Position numbers and translations under genes: made by a program. The notes beneath the pieces were generated by a model, which saw only the letters and a list, made by a program, of their open reading frames with translations, was not told where the DNA came from and ran no database searches. Below are positions 25,578 to 34,457 of a stretch of 64,000 bases of DNA, piece after piece. Numbering within the stretch: the first letter of the stretch is position 1; the number at the start of each line of letters is the position of its first letter. This stretch comes from UBA1794 sp050946375 (lineage in GTDB: Bacteria; Bacteroidota; Bacteroidia; Bacteroidales; Bacteroidaceae), in NCBI GenBank assembly GCA_050946375.1, contig JBMNUT010000008.1, positions 1 through 64,000 of the forward strand. The letters run 5' to 3'.

Positions 25578-26630
25578 ATGTTTCGATTCGCAAATCCAGA
25601 ATATCTCTATCTCTTATTACTCGTTCCTTTAGCGATAATCGTATATTGCTATAACCAGTATTCGCGGAAGAAGCGACTTTCCCGCATGGGTGAAGTGAAT
25701 TTGGTTCGAGAGTTGATGCCCGAATATTCCGCGACGAGGAAGAACCTGAAATTTACCCTGCTGATTTTGGCTTTGGCGGGTGCTGTTCTGATCTGCGCGC
25801 GGCCGCAATTCGGGATAAAGGAAGAGACCGTGAAAAAACAAGGGGTGGAAATCATGATAGCCTTGGATATTTCTCGCTCGATGCTTGCCGAAGACGTGTC
25901 GCCGAACCGTCTGGAGCGGGCAAAGATGCTCATATCCAAACTCATTGACAGCTTCGATGAGGACAGGGTGGGGCTGATTGTGTTTGCGGGGGATGCCTTT
26001 GTGCAGTTACCCATTACCAATGACTTCGTTTCCGCCAAGATGTTCCTGCAATCCATTACCCCCGATCTCATTTCGCGGCAAGGAACTAACCTGTATGAGG
26101 CCATCAATCTGGCAGCAAACAGTTTCACTGCACAAGAGAACATAGGGAAAAGTATCATAATCATTACGGATGGTGAAAATCACGAAGCCGGTGCCAAAGA
26201 AGCGGCAGAAGAAGCGGCCAAAAAAGGCTATAAAATTCATGTTTTAGGCGTAGGTTTGCCTGAAGGGGCTCCGATTCCAGACCCCAAAACCGGCGGATAT
26301 CATAAAGACCGCAGCGGCCAGACGGTCATAACCCGCATGAATGAAGATGTATGCCGGGAGATTTCCAAAATCGGGCAAGGTATTTTTGCCCGGGTAGACA
26401 ACTCAGACCAGGCCGGGCGCGTCATTGCTGCCGAAGTGGAGAAGATGCAAAAGGCCGAAACGGAGCATAAAAGCTATAAAGAATACGACGAACAATTCAT
26501 CGCCATGGCCTGGCTGGTACTGTTCCTGCTGATATTTGAAGTATTTCTGCTTGAAAAGAAAAATCCTCGCTTCAAAGGTTTTTCTTTGTTTGGGAAACCA
26601 ATGAAGAAGAAGGGACAGGACAAAAGATAA
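25578..26630 (+). CDS. batB: BatB, second VWA-domain membrane protein
   Basis: 350 residues from the ATG at 25578 (MFRFANPEYLYLLLLVPLA). It has the same plan as BatA: two N-terminal helices, a VWA domain with MIDAS DISRSMLAEDVSPNR, the IIITDGENHEAGA loop, and a C-terminal helix. The two are tandem paralogues that may form a heteromeric complex. The cytosolic tail after the last helix is basic (KKNPRFKGFSLFGKPMKKK). It lies in the middle of the moxR - bat operon. Confidence 0.93.
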   Translation: MFRFANPEYLYLLLLVPLAIIVYCYNQYSRKKRLSRMGEVNLVRELMPEYSATRKNLKFTLLILALAGAVLICARPQFGIKEETVKKQGVEIMIALDISRSMLAEDVSPNRLERAKMLISKLIDSFDEDRVGLIVFAGDAFVQLPITNDFVSAKMFLQSITPDLISRQGTNLYEAINLAANSFTAQENIGKSIIIITDGENHEAGAKEAAEEAAKKGYKIHVLGVGLPEGAPIPDPKTGGYHKDRSGQTVITRMNEDVCREISKIGQGIFARVDNSDQAGRVIAAEVEKMQKAETEHKSYKEYDEQFIAMAWLVLFLLIFEVFLLEKKNPRFKGFSLFGKPMKKKGQDKR

Positions 26631-26648
26631 AAAGGGAGAGAGCAAATC

Positions 26649-27365
26649 ATGTCGAGAAGTAAACACATCATATCAATAGCTACATTCCTTATTTTCGTTT
26701 GGGCTGCATTTTCCACTTCGTCCGCAGCGTTTGCCCAAGACGGAAAGAAGCTACGTGAGGAAATCCGCTTAGGCAATCGCTCGGCCAAGCTGGAAGATTA
26801 CAAGGAAGCCGAAGTACACTATCGAAAAGCATTGCAGGTGGACCCTTACAACGTAGAGGCGCTGTATAACTTAGGCGGTGTTCTGGCGGCAACCGGAAAG
26901 TCGAAAGAAGCTTTCGAGGAAGGTTATGAGCCTGCGTTGCGCCGCGCCAACTCACCCATGCAGAAGGCTATGATATACCACAATATCGGTGATCTCTTTA
27001 TGGCGCAGAAAAATTATGCAGCCGCCATCGATGCCTTTAAAAACTCACTGCGTAATGAGCCGACGAACAATGGCACCCGCTACAATCTGGCTCTGGCTCA
27101 GAAACTTCTGAAGCAGAACCCGCAATCTTCCGAGCAGGAACAGCAGAAACAAGACGAGAAAAAACAGGAACAGGAAGAACAAAAGCAGGAGCCCGACAAG
27201 CAACCCAATCAAAAACCGAAACAGCCCGAGCAGAAACGGGACGAAATGGACAAGGAAACTGCCGAGCAATTACTGAAAGCGGCCATGCAGGACGAGCGGG
27301 AAGTGCAAGAGAAAATGAAGCGGAAAGCTGCATCGACCGAAAGAAGTTATGAGAAAGACTGGTAA
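26649..27365 (+). CDS. batC: BatC, exported TPR protein with charged Gln/Lys/Glu tail
   Basis: 238 residues. A signal peptide or anchor at 8-28 is followed by tetratricopeptide repeats (~35-150: KLEDYKEAEVHYRKALQVDPYNVEALYNLG and FMAQKNYAAAIDAFKNSLRNEPTNNGTRYNLA). The tail from ~160 is low complexity, with many Gln, Lys, Glu and Pro, and ends in a helical stretch (TAEQLLKAAMQDEREVQEKM). TPRs bind proteins, so a scaffold role for the BatA/BatB complex in the periplasm is likely. Confidence 0.92.
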   Translation: MSRSKHIISIATFLIFVWAAFSTSSAAFAQDGKKLREEIRLGNRSAKLEDYKEAEVHYRKALQVDPYNVEALYNLGGVLAATGKSKEAFEEGYEPALRRANSPMQKAMIYHNIGDLFMAQKNYAAAIDAFKNSLRNEPTNNGTRYNLALAQKLLKQNPQSSEQEQQKQDEKKQEQEEQKQEPDKQPNQKPKQPEQKRDEMDKETAEQLLKAAMQDEREVQEKMKRKAASTERSYEKDW

Positions 27366-27393
27366 GGAAGGTTTCATAAGAATTAGAAAACGA

Positions 27394-29241
27394 ATGAGCA
27401 CAAAGGGAAAAAGATTATTATTTTTTCTGATAGCATGGTGTTGCTTGTCGATAAGTGTCGTTCAGGCAGCCGTAAACTTCCGGGCTAAAGCCGAATCGCC
27501 CACCGTAGAAGTCGGACAGCCCTTCGCCATACAGTTCGAACTGAATACGACTGACGTAAAAGACTTCCAACTTCCAGCTCTGCGAGGCTTCTCGATTGTC
27601 TCCAACGTGAAGACCTCTACGATGAGGAGCTTCCAAAATATTAACGGACGCTCAACCTCTTCCGAATCCATCACCTATACAATCATCGTGCGTGCTACGG
27701 CAACGGGCGAATATACCATACCGCCTGCCACGATTCAGGCTGACGGGAAGACCGTAAAGTCCAATTCGTTGAAAATAAAAGTAATTGAGGCTTCCAATAC
27801 AAACACGGGCAATTCCAGGAATCGTTCTTCGTCGTCTAACCGGCGGGGAAACAATCTTTCGCAGAGCAACGGCTCGATTGGGAAAGATGATTTGTTTATT
27901 CTGTGTACGACAAGCAAGACTCGGGTACACGAACAGGAGGCTTTACTGCTGACCTACAAGATTTATACGAGCGTTACCCTGCGGGGATTCAACAATGTGA
28001 AGCTCCCCGATTTCGAAGGCTTCCACTCTCAGGAAATACCTTTGCCGCAAAATACGACCCTCCAGCCCGAAAATTACAACGGACGTACATACTACACCGC
28101 TTTATACCGGCAATTCCTACTTTTCCCGCAGAAGAGCGGCGACCTGAAAATACCTTCTGCCGTATTTGATGCCGCTGTCGAGGTAGGCGGAATCATGTCT
28201 TTCGAGGATTTGCTTAACGGAGCCGGACCGCGCATGGAACAAAAGCGGCTGACCACCCAAAGCCATATCATACATGTGGACCCGCTTCCTACGCCCAAGC
28301 CTGCGAATTTTTCCGGTGGAGTGGGGCAGTTCCGCATCGAAGCCACGCTGAATTCGCCGGAAGGGAAGACGGGTGAGGCGGTAACGCTGCGTGTAAAAAT
28401 CAGTGGTACGGGGAACTTGAAATTAGTCACTGCACCCAATATCGATTTCCCTAAGGATTTCGATGTTTATGACCCTGAAGTAAAAGAAAACATCAAGCCT
28501 GCGAAAGACGGAATGACGGGCGAAAAGACGTTCGAGTACACGATTATTCCGCGTAATGTGGGCAATTATGAGATTCCTTCCATCGAGTTTTCCTATTTTG
28601 ACGGGAAGGAATATAAGAAACTGACCACACAAGCCATGAAGTTATCCGTGAAGCGCGGAAAAGGCAGCAACGGAAGCGGCGTAAGCAATTATGGCGAGAC
28701 AGCAAGTCAGGAGCAGAAAGACATACGTTCGCTGCATCGGGTAGACATTTCAGCCTTGGCCGGTCCGTCTATGCTTGCTCCGGGGGTAAAATACATGCTG
28801 GTGTTTTTCTTGTTTCCTGCAGTACTTTTCGGAATTATATGCTACACTTTCCGGAAAAAGGCATACTATGCGCACAATGCCTTGTTGCTGCGCGAGAAAG
28901 GCGCTGGCCGTGAAGCACGGAAGCGGCTGAGGAAAGCAGAAAAGTACTTGAACCAGCAACAGGAAGAGGCTTTCTACGAAGAAATCATACGGGCAGAGTG
29001 GGGGTATGTGTCTGACAAACTGAGAATCCCCACGACTCTGCTTTCGAAAGAGCATCTTGGCAAAATGCTGCCGGAGCGTGGGGTGAGTGAAGAGACTGTC
29101 AGCCTTTTGCTCGAAAGTCTGGAAGATTGCGAATTTGCACGCTATGCTCCGGGCGATAAGCGCGACAGAATGCAGCAAAGCTATGAGAAGGCGCTGATGG
29201 TAATCACCCAGCTGGATACGGAATTGAAGAAGAAAAAATAA
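27394..29241 (+). CDS. batD: BatD, large exported membrane protein of the Bat operon
   Basis: 615 residues from the ATG at 27394, which opens a signal peptide (MSTKGKRLLFFLIAWCCLSISVVQA). The ORF's first ATG at 27349 overlaps batC and adds a basic leader. The periplasmic part (residues ~25-450) carries repeated Ig-like beta domains (ESPTVEVGQPFAIQFELNT, then SPEGKTGEAVTLRVKISG), typical of BatD (oxygen tolerance family). One membrane helix at ~470-490 is followed by a basic cytosolic helical domain. It probably completes the Bat complex with BatA, B, C and E. Confidence 0.93.
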   Translation: MSTKGKRLLFFLIAWCCLSISVVQAAVNFRAKAESPTVEVGQPFAIQFELNTTDVKDFQLPALRGFSIVSNVKTSTMRSFQNINGRSTSSESITYTIIVRATATGEYTIPPATIQADGKTVKSNSLKIKVIEASNTNTGNSRNRSSSSNRRGNNLSQSNGSIGKDDLFILCTTSKTRVHEQEALLLTYKIYTSVTLRGFNNVKLPDFEGFHSQEIPLPQNTTLQPENYNGRTYYTALYRQFLLFPQKSGDLKIPSAVFDAAVEVGGIMSFEDLLNGAGPRMEQKRLTTQSHIIHVDPLPTPKPANFSGGVGQFRIEATLNSPEGKTGEAVTLRVKISGTGNLKLVTAPNIDFPKDFDVYDPEVKENIKPAKDGMTGEKTFEYTIIPRNVGNYEIPSIEFSYFDGKEYKKLTTQAMKLSVKRGKGSNGSGVSNYGETASQEQKDIRSLHRVDISALAGPSMLAPGVKYMLVFFLFPAVLFGIICYTFRKKAYYAHNALLLREKGAGREARKRLRKAEKYLNQQQEEAFYEEIIRAEWGYVSDKLRIPTTLLSKEHLGKMLPERGVSEETVSLLLESLEDCEFARYAPGDKRDRMQQSYEKALMVITQLDTELKKKK

Positions 29242-29262
29242 GGATTTAAACGAGGACATCTC

Positions 29263-30117
29263 ATGAAAAGGATAAACGATATAATTTCAAGAACTAAGGG
29301 GTGCTTACGGCATCGCGGTATGGTATTAGGGATGTTGCTTTTGCTTTTTCCTTATTCTCTTGCCGTATCTGCAGCACCTATGGAAACGGGAAAAGTGGCT
29401 GAGACAGCAGAACAGGCAGCACGGGCGGGCGATTATCTCACGGCTTCCCGGTTGTACGAACATGTATTGCGGACCGATTCGGAGTTTGTAGCCAGCGGAA
29501 AAGCAGGCAAGGAGTGGGCCGCAATAGAATACAATTTGGGGAACTGTTATTATCGGCTGGGAGAACCGGCAAAAGCCTTGCTTCATTATGAGCGCGCTTT
29601 GCTGCTGGATCCTTCCGACAGCAAGACGAAAGATAATATCCGCTTCGTTTCTACTCATGGACTAAAGTTGGAAGAGACGCAGGGAGCTTCATTTTTCTTC
29701 ATCCGCTGGTGGAAAAGTCTTTCTCAGGCTTTTGCTCTGCAGGAATGGCTGCTCGTTTGTGGAATTTCGTTTGTTCTGTTGCTGATAGGGCTGTTGCTTT
29801 ATTTCTTTGCTCCCGTCCTCACGTTGCGTAAGATAGGCTTTTCATGCGCTTTACTGATGTTGCTTGTCGGCATTTGCACGGGGCAGTTTGCAAGCAGCCA
29901 GTATAATTCCATAAGAAAGCGAGGCACGGCTCTGGTAATGAAAAGCGAAGGCATACAGATGTATGCTTCTCCTTCCAATACGGTTGCTCCGTTAGGTACA
30001 TTGCCTTTGGGGCAGAAAGTAGTTATCTTGGATTCCGGACTGAAAGGCTGGTTGCAAATCGAATCTCCCGATGAAGGAACTGCCTGGATTCAGAGTACGG
30101 ATGCCGAAATTATCTAA
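29263..30117 (+). CDS. batE: BatE, TPR protein with two membrane helices and an SH3-like C-terminus
   Basis: 284 residues. An N-terminal helix/signal at ~22-38 is followed by TPR repeats (~45-125: AGDYLTASRLYEHVLRTD, then YNLGNCYYRLGEPAKALLHYERALLLDP). Two membrane helices at ~165-205 and a final bacterial SH3-like domain (EGIQMYASPSNTVAPLGTLPLGQKVVILD, then WLQIESPDEGTAWI) complete it. SH3b domains often bind wall peptides. It is last in the moxR - bat operon. Confidence 0.9.
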   Translation: MKRINDIISRTKGCLRHRGMVLGMLLLLFPYSLAVSAAPMETGKVAETAEQAARAGDYLTASRLYEHVLRTDSEFVASGKAGKEWAAIEYNLGNCYYRLGEPAKALLHYERALLLDPSDSKTKDNIRFVSTHGLKLEETQGASFFFIRWWKSLSQAFALQEWLLVCGISFVLLLIGLLLYFFAPVLTLRKIGFSCALLMLLVGICTGQFASSQYNSIRKRGTALVMKSEGIQMYASPSNTVAPLGTLPLGQKVVILDSGLKGWLQIESPDEGTAWIQSTDAEII

Positions 30118-30140
30118 TCCTCGGCATAATCAAGGTGCTT

Positions 30141-30773
30141 ATGAACTTGGAAAATAAAAATAAGGTAATTACCAAAACCGATAAAGCACGTTTAGGCGCT
30201 ATCGGAGAGAACCTTGTTATATCAATGTTGATGCAACATGGTTGGGATGCATTTAATGCCAATTGTACCATCAAGAATTTTAAATCGATTGATATCGTTT
30301 GTTTGAATGCCGATTCTTGTGACAAAAATAAGTGGAAGCCTGATGTTGCTTTAATACAAGTAAAAACCAGCGTTCAAAATAATATTCCTATCGGTTTTAC
30401 CGTTGGTCAATGTCTTGATAAGAGCTATCTTGAGCAAAACGTGAAAGGCGCTTACGTATTTGTTTCTGCCGTGAAAGTGGCAGAGTATGACTATTCTTTT
30501 AGATACTTTATCATGTCACGACAGAACCTTATTGATTTGGCATTTCAATCACACGAATATTACGTCTACGGATATAGTCGTAATGCTGATAACAAGTTGC
30601 CACTGACAGGTGAACATCGGGCGAATGGCGTCGATTTGAACTCGCCAGCAGGCCTGAAGATAAGTTGGCTTCAAGGATTATCGGAAGCTGCATCCGACAA
30701 ACATATTGCATTTAATAATCCGTTGAAGGGAATTAGTTGCGAGAATGAGTGGGGCAACATTTGGAAGGACTAA
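30141..30773 (+). CDS. Orphan PD-(D/E)XK nuclease-like protein
   Basis: 210 residues from the ATG at 30141. I do not recognise a named family. The N-terminal half resembles the PD-(D/E)XK nuclease core: a helix with E23 (ARLGAIGENLVISMLMQ), then D51 in a strand (FKSIDIVCL), then a strand with Q73-V-K75 (ALIQVKTS). The second half has a conserved-looking FIMSRQNLIDL and a Trp/Asn-rich end. Its base composition is clearly more A+T-rich than its neighbours, suggesting recent transfer. It follows batE by 23 bp in the same direction and is bounded downstream by palindromic array E. No restriction or antitoxin partner is visible. Confidence 0.6.
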   Translation: MNLENKNKVITKTDKARLGAIGENLVISMLMQHGWDAFNANCTIKNFKSIDIVCLNADSCDKNKWKPDVALIQVKTSVQNNIPIGFTVGQCLDKSYLEQNVKGAYVFVSAVKVAEYDYSFRYFIMSRQNLIDLAFQSHEYYVYGYSRNADNKLPLTGEHRANGVDLNSPAGLKISWLQGLSEAASDKHIAFNNPLKGISCENEWGNIWKD

Positions 30774-30862
30774 TGTTGTATTTTAAAAAGGGTATAGTAT
30801 CCCTTCTTTGAAATTTCGCCTTATTTATTAAACATAATACTGATTCTGTTATTTCATGAGCA

Positions 30863-30942
30863 TGTTTTAAAGAAAGGGCTGGAGGATTTTGAAAATATCC
30901 ATAAGGCTTTTTGGAAAAAGCACAAAGGGTTTTTCCGGAAAA
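30863..30942. repeat. 22-bp-period palindromic array, copy E
   Basis: Units begin at 30863 (degenerate, keeps AAG), 30885 (GATTTTGAAAATAT), 30907 (CTTTTTGGAAAAAG) and 30929 (GTTTTTCCGGAAAA), all 22 bp apart. Spacers include CACAAAGG and, after the last unit, GGTGCAAG. It fills much of the ~290-bp gap between the nuclease-like gene and the kdgK-eda terminator. Confidence 0.65.
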
Positions 30943-30990
30943 GGTGCAAGGGAAATTTAAAATGGGAAAAGTGGCATTTCTTTAATGGCA

Positions 30991-31040
30991 CAAAAAAGCT
31001 CAGCAGGAATCATTGCATTTGCAAGCATTCCTGCCGAGCT
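30991..31040 (-). terminator. Rho-independent terminator of kdgK - eda
   Basis: AGCTCAGCAGGAAT (30997-31010) pairs with ATTCCTGCCGAGCT (31027-31040) with one mismatch. On the minus strand the stem is followed by a run of six T (complement of 30992-30997). It lies 27 bp beyond the eda stop. Confidence 0.8.
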
Positions 31041-31066
31041 CCAGTTTTATTTCTGCGAATAGTTTT

Positions 31067-31738
31067 TTATCCGCGTGCTTCACGAATATACGCCAATGCT
31101 TCGGCGCTCTTCTTCGAAATTGCAGCCCAATCCTGAGCGGCAATTACCTCTTTCGGGAAAAGTTTGCTGCCCATGCCGACACAAGCCACACCTGCTTTAA
31201 CCCAGGCCGTAAGGTTTTCTTTCTCGGGTTCTACACCGCCGGTTACCATCAGCAGCGACCAAGGCATCGGAGCTTTCATGTTTTTCACAAACGACGGGCC
31301 ACCGACATTTCCTGCCGGGAATACTTTGCAAAGATCGCAACCGGCTTCCTGAGCAAAGCCTATTTCGCTGACCGATCCGCAACCCGGTGTGTACGGAATG
31401 CAACGGCGGTTGCAGACTTTTGCGACGTCCGGATTAAACAAAGGCCCTACCACGAAGTTTGCTCCCAACTGGATATAGAGAGCAGCCGTAGCAGGATCGA
31501 CGACAGAGCCTACGCCCATAATCATTTCGGGGCATTCTTTTGCAGCCCATTTATTGACCTCTGCAAAAACTTCCTGCGCGAAATCTCCGCGGTTGGTGAA
31601 CTCAAAAGCGCGTACACCGCCGTCGTAACAGGCCTTCACTACCTGCTTCGCGATTTCTGCATCCTTGTGGTAAAAGACAGGTACCATGCCGGTCTGGCAA
31701 ATGGTCTGCAATACTTTCAATTTATTGAATCGTGCCAT
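31067..31738 (-). CDS. eda: 2-keto-3-deoxy-6-phosphogluconate aldolase
   Basis: 223 residues, normal for KDPG/KHG aldolase. The catalytic glutamate is in RAFEFTNRG and the Schiff-base lysine in CKVFPAGNVGGPSF; phosphate and substrate loops are in GVGSVVDPATA and TGGVEPEKENL. It splits KDPG into pyruvate and glyceraldehyde 3-phosphate. It lies 37 bp downstream of the KDG kinase, so the pair converts 2-keto-3-deoxygluconate from uronate or pectin breakdown to central metabolites. There is no Entner-Doudoroff dehydratase nearby. Confidence 0.95.
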   Translation of the reverse strand: MARFNKLKVLQTICQTGMVPVFYHKDAEIAKQVVKACYDGGVRAFEFTNRGDFAQEVFAEVNKWAAKECPEMIMGVGSVVDPATAALYIQLGANFVVGPLFNPDVAKVCNRRCIPYTPGCGSVSEIGFAQEAGCDLCKVFPAGNVGGPSFVKNMKAPMPWSLLMVTGGVEPEKENLTAWVKAGVACVGMGSKLFPKEVIAAQDWAAISKKSAEALAYIREARG

Positions 31739-31775
31739 ATTCCTTTTTCTTTCCGTTTTTTATTGAGATTAACTG

Positions 31776-32801
31776 TTATCGTTGTACGCGGCCGGAAGCG
31801 TCACCACCGGAGAGGGCTTCCACTTCTGCTACGGACACCATATTAAAGTCGCCATTGATAGTGTGCTTCAGTGCCGATGCTGCCACTGCAAATTCCAAAG
31901 CCTCGCCTTGAGTAGCTTTTGTCAGCAGGCCATAGATAATGCCACCCGAGAAGGAATCGCCGCCCCCTACCCGGTCAATTATCGGATTGATATCGTAACG
32001 TTTCGAAGTATAGAACTCCTTTCCGTCGTATATCATGGCTTTCCAGCCGTTATGCGTGGCAGAGAAAGACTCCCGCAGCGTAGAAATTACATATTTAAAG
32101 CCGAAGGTTTCCATCATACCTTTAAATATTCCTTTGTAACCTTCTGCATCGGTCTGTCCTGCCGTAACGTCCGCATCCGGTTTGAAGCCGAGGCAAAGTT
32201 CGGCATCCTCTTCATTGCCGATGCAAACGTCTACATACTTCATCAACGGTTTCATTATGGATTGTGCTTTTTCCTTTGTCCATAATTTCTTGCGGAAGTT
32301 GAGATCTACCGAGACTGTTACCCCGTGGCGTTTTGCAGCCTCACAGGCCTGACGGGTTATTTCGGCAGCCTTATCGCTGATGGCGGGTGTTATTCCGGAC
32401 CAATGGAACCAGTCGGCTCCTTCCATGATGGCGTCGAAATCGAATTCTGAGGCATCGGCTTCTGCGATTGCCGAATGCGCGCGGTCATAAATAACCTTAC
32501 TGGGACGCATGGAAGCACCGGTCTCAAGATAGTAGATACCTACCCTATCGCCGCCGCGTACAATGTAATCTGTCTTAACTCCATAGCGGCGCAAAGCATT
32601 GACGGCCGACTGGCCTATTTCATGGGTAGGCAGTTTGGTCACAAAGTAGGCATCCAGCCCGTAGTTGGCGCAACTTACGGCCACATTGGCCTCGCCGCCG
32701 CCATATACGACGTCCAACGTGTCGCTTTGAACAAAACGCTTATTTCCCGGAGTGGACAAGCGAAGCATGATTTCGCCTAAGGTCACAATTTTTTTCGGCA
32801 T
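31776..32801 (-). CDS. kdgK: 2-keto-3-deoxygluconate kinase (PfkB family)
   Basis: 341 residues, ribokinase/PfkB fold. The N-terminal glycine motif is GGGEANVAVSCANYG and the catalytic-base motif DRVGGGDSFSGGIIYGL near residue 280, with the aspartate in GGGDSF. It phosphorylates 2-keto-3-deoxygluconate to KDPG, the substrate of the aldolase downstream. The specificity call rests on the kdgK-eda pairing and overall resemblance. The promoter -7 box is at 32859-32866. Confidence 0.9.
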   Translation of the reverse strand: MPKKIVTLGEIMLRLSTPGNKRFVQSDTLDVVYGGGEANVAVSCANYGLDAYFVTKLPTHEIGQSAVNALRRYGVKTDYIVRGGDRVGIYYLETGASMRPSKVIYDRAHSAIAEADASEFDFDAIMEGADWFHWSGITPAISDKAAEITRQACEAAKRHGVTVSVDLNFRKKLWTKEKAQSIMKPLMKYVDVCIGNEEDAELCLGFKPDADVTAGQTDAEGYKGIFKGMMETFGFKYVISTLRESFSATHNGWKAMIYDGKEFYTSKRYDINPIIDRVGGGDSFSGGIIYGLLTKATQGEALEFAVAASALKHTINGDFNMVSVAEVEALSGGDASGRVQR

Positions 32802-32858
32802 AATGATTTTATGTTTTTAGGTTATCAATTTGTTGTTTGTTTGCTCTTACTTGTTGGG

Positions 32859-32866
32859 CAAAAGTA
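32859..32866 (-). promoter_or_regulatory. Promoter -7 box for kdgK - eda
   Basis: Minus strand TACTTTTG, consensus TAnnTTTG, 58 bases before the kdgK ATG. Confidence 0.65.
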
Positions 32867-32933
32867 CGACTATTTTTTCAATTAACCGCATCAACCGTAA
32901 GACTACCTCTCCTACCCTTTCCGCTAAAAACAG

Positions 32934-32964
32934 CGAAGCCCCCGGTAATAAACCGGAGGCTTCG
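32934..32964 (-). terminator. Terminator of the nuo operon
   Basis: CGAAGCC-C-CCGGT (32934-32946) pairs with ACCGG-A-GGCTTCG (32952-32964) with one mismatch; on the minus strand the stem is followed by CTGTTTTTAG. It lies 53 bp beyond the nuoN stop. Confidence 0.75.
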
Positions 32965-33016
32965 AAAGGCGGCGTCTTATGGAACGCCGTGTCTTGTGCT
33001 TGAGGATTATCCTCTA

Positions 33017-34441
33017 TTACAATCCGTAGGAGTATGCATGAATGCAGTCGTAGATAGCGCTAATCAAGCCAAATCCAACGATACCCACCAGGCAAATTAC
33101 AAGACTTACACGGCTGTAAGCATCGCTCTTGAAGGTTGCAATGGGAGAATCATTAGGCTGGATGAACATGGCCTTTACGATCAACAGATAGTAGTAAAGT
33201 GAAATCACCGTATTCAGCAATGCGATGAATACAAGCCATACATAACCTTTTTCCACGGCTGCAGCAAAGATGAAAAATTTGCTGAAGAACCCGGCAAAAG
33301 GAGGAATACCACCCAGGGAGAAAAGTGCCAGCGTCATGACAAAAGTCAGCTTGGGGTTTGTCTGGTAGAAACCGTTGTATTCGTTGATTTCCTTTTTACC
33401 GCTTTTCTGTTCAACTACGTTGATGATTCCGAAGATGGCCAGGTTGGCTACTACGTAAACCAAGACATAGTAAACCAAGGACGTCATTCCTAACGCATTT
33501 CCGCCGATTACACCGAGCATAATGTAACCCGCCTGCGAAATAGAGGAGAAGGCCATGAAGCGTTTCAGGTCTTGCTGACGCAACGCAAACAGGTTGGCAA
33601 TCGTGATACTCAATACAATCAGGATGTAAAGAGCTGTCTGCCACTGGGGCATCATATCGGGGAATGCCTTAATCAGAATGGTCATGAAGGCAAAAGCCGC
33701 AGCACCTTTGGAAATTACCGAGAGGTAAGAAGTAACGTTGGTGGGAGCGCCTTGGTACACATCTGCCGTCCAGAGGTGGAAGGGAACCAATGAAAGTTTG
33801 AAGCCCATGCCACTGATGAAAAGCACAAGTGCACAGATTGCCATGTAACCGCCCGAGCGGATGGTCATCGTTACATCGTCGAAATAGAGCGAACCGCAGC
33901 TGCCATATACGAGCGACAGGCCAAAGATGAGCAGTGCGCTGGAGAACATGGCCGTAAGGATATACTTGGCTCCGGCCTCGGCACTGTGATGACGGTATTT
34001 GTCGAATGCCACAAGAGCCGCCATAGGAACGGAAGCGGTCTCCAGACCGATGTAGAACATCAGGAAGTGGCCGGCACCAATCATCATATACATACCTAAC
34101 AGGGTGCAGAGAATGAGTTCATAGAATTCGCCTGCACGTATCTTTGTATCTTCCCGACGGAGCCAAACGTCAGCCTGCAGGAAGACAATGATAACACCGA
34201 AGTTAAGTATGGCCTTAACGATGCTCATCATTGGCGTATGCGTGTACATGCCGCCGAATATGGAATAGGATGCGGAGGGGATAAGGGTGAAGGCCGTGTG
34301 CAATACCATCAGAGCGATGACTACCGGGGTCATGGTCTTCTTACGCTTATCGCCAGCTATGATATCGTAGAGGAGCACGATAGCGATCACTACCATCAGC
34401 GACAGCTCCTCTTTCATATTCAAAAATTGACTGTAATCCAT
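33017..34441 (-). CDS. nuoN: NADH-quinone oxidoreductase subunit N
   Basis: 474 residues with about 14 membrane helices, an antiporter-like proton-pumping subunit of complex I in the inner membrane. Recognisable parts include GMGFKLSLVPFHLWTADVYQGAPT (helix 7-8 region with the key lysine) and FSLGGIPPFAGFFSKFFIF. It is the last gene of the ten-gene operon nuoA, B, CD, H, I, J, K, L, M, N, 16 bp after nuoM. Confidence 0.96.
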   Translation of the reverse strand: MDYSQFLNMKEELSLMVVIAIVLLYDIIAGDKRKKTMTPVVIALMVLHTAFTLIPSASYSIFGGMYTHTPMMSIVKAILNFGVIIVFLQADVWLRREDTKIRAGEFYELILCTLLGMYMMIGAGHFLMFYIGLETASVPMAALVAFDKYRHHSAEAGAKYILTAMFSSALLIFGLSLVYGSCGSLYFDDVTMTIRSGGYMAICALVLFISGMGFKLSLVPFHLWTADVYQGAPTNVTSYLSVISKGAAAFAFMTILIKAFPDMMPQWQTALYILIVLSITIANLFALRQQDLKRFMAFSSISQAGYIMLGVIGGNALGMTSLVYYVLVYVVANLAIFGIINVVEQKSGKKEINEYNGFYQTNPKLTFVMTLALFSLGGIPPFAGFFSKFFIFAAAVEKGYVWLVFIALLNTVISLYYYLLIVKAMFIQPNDSPIATFKSDAYSRVSLVICLVGIVGFGLISAIYDCIHAYSYGL

Positions 34442-34457
34442 TTCTGTTTCAGTTTGT

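Noticed and set aside
24589..26630. batA and batB as a single duplicated or frameshifted gene
   Set aside because: Both are full length with intact MIDAS motifs and separate starts; tandem VWA genes are normal in bat operons.
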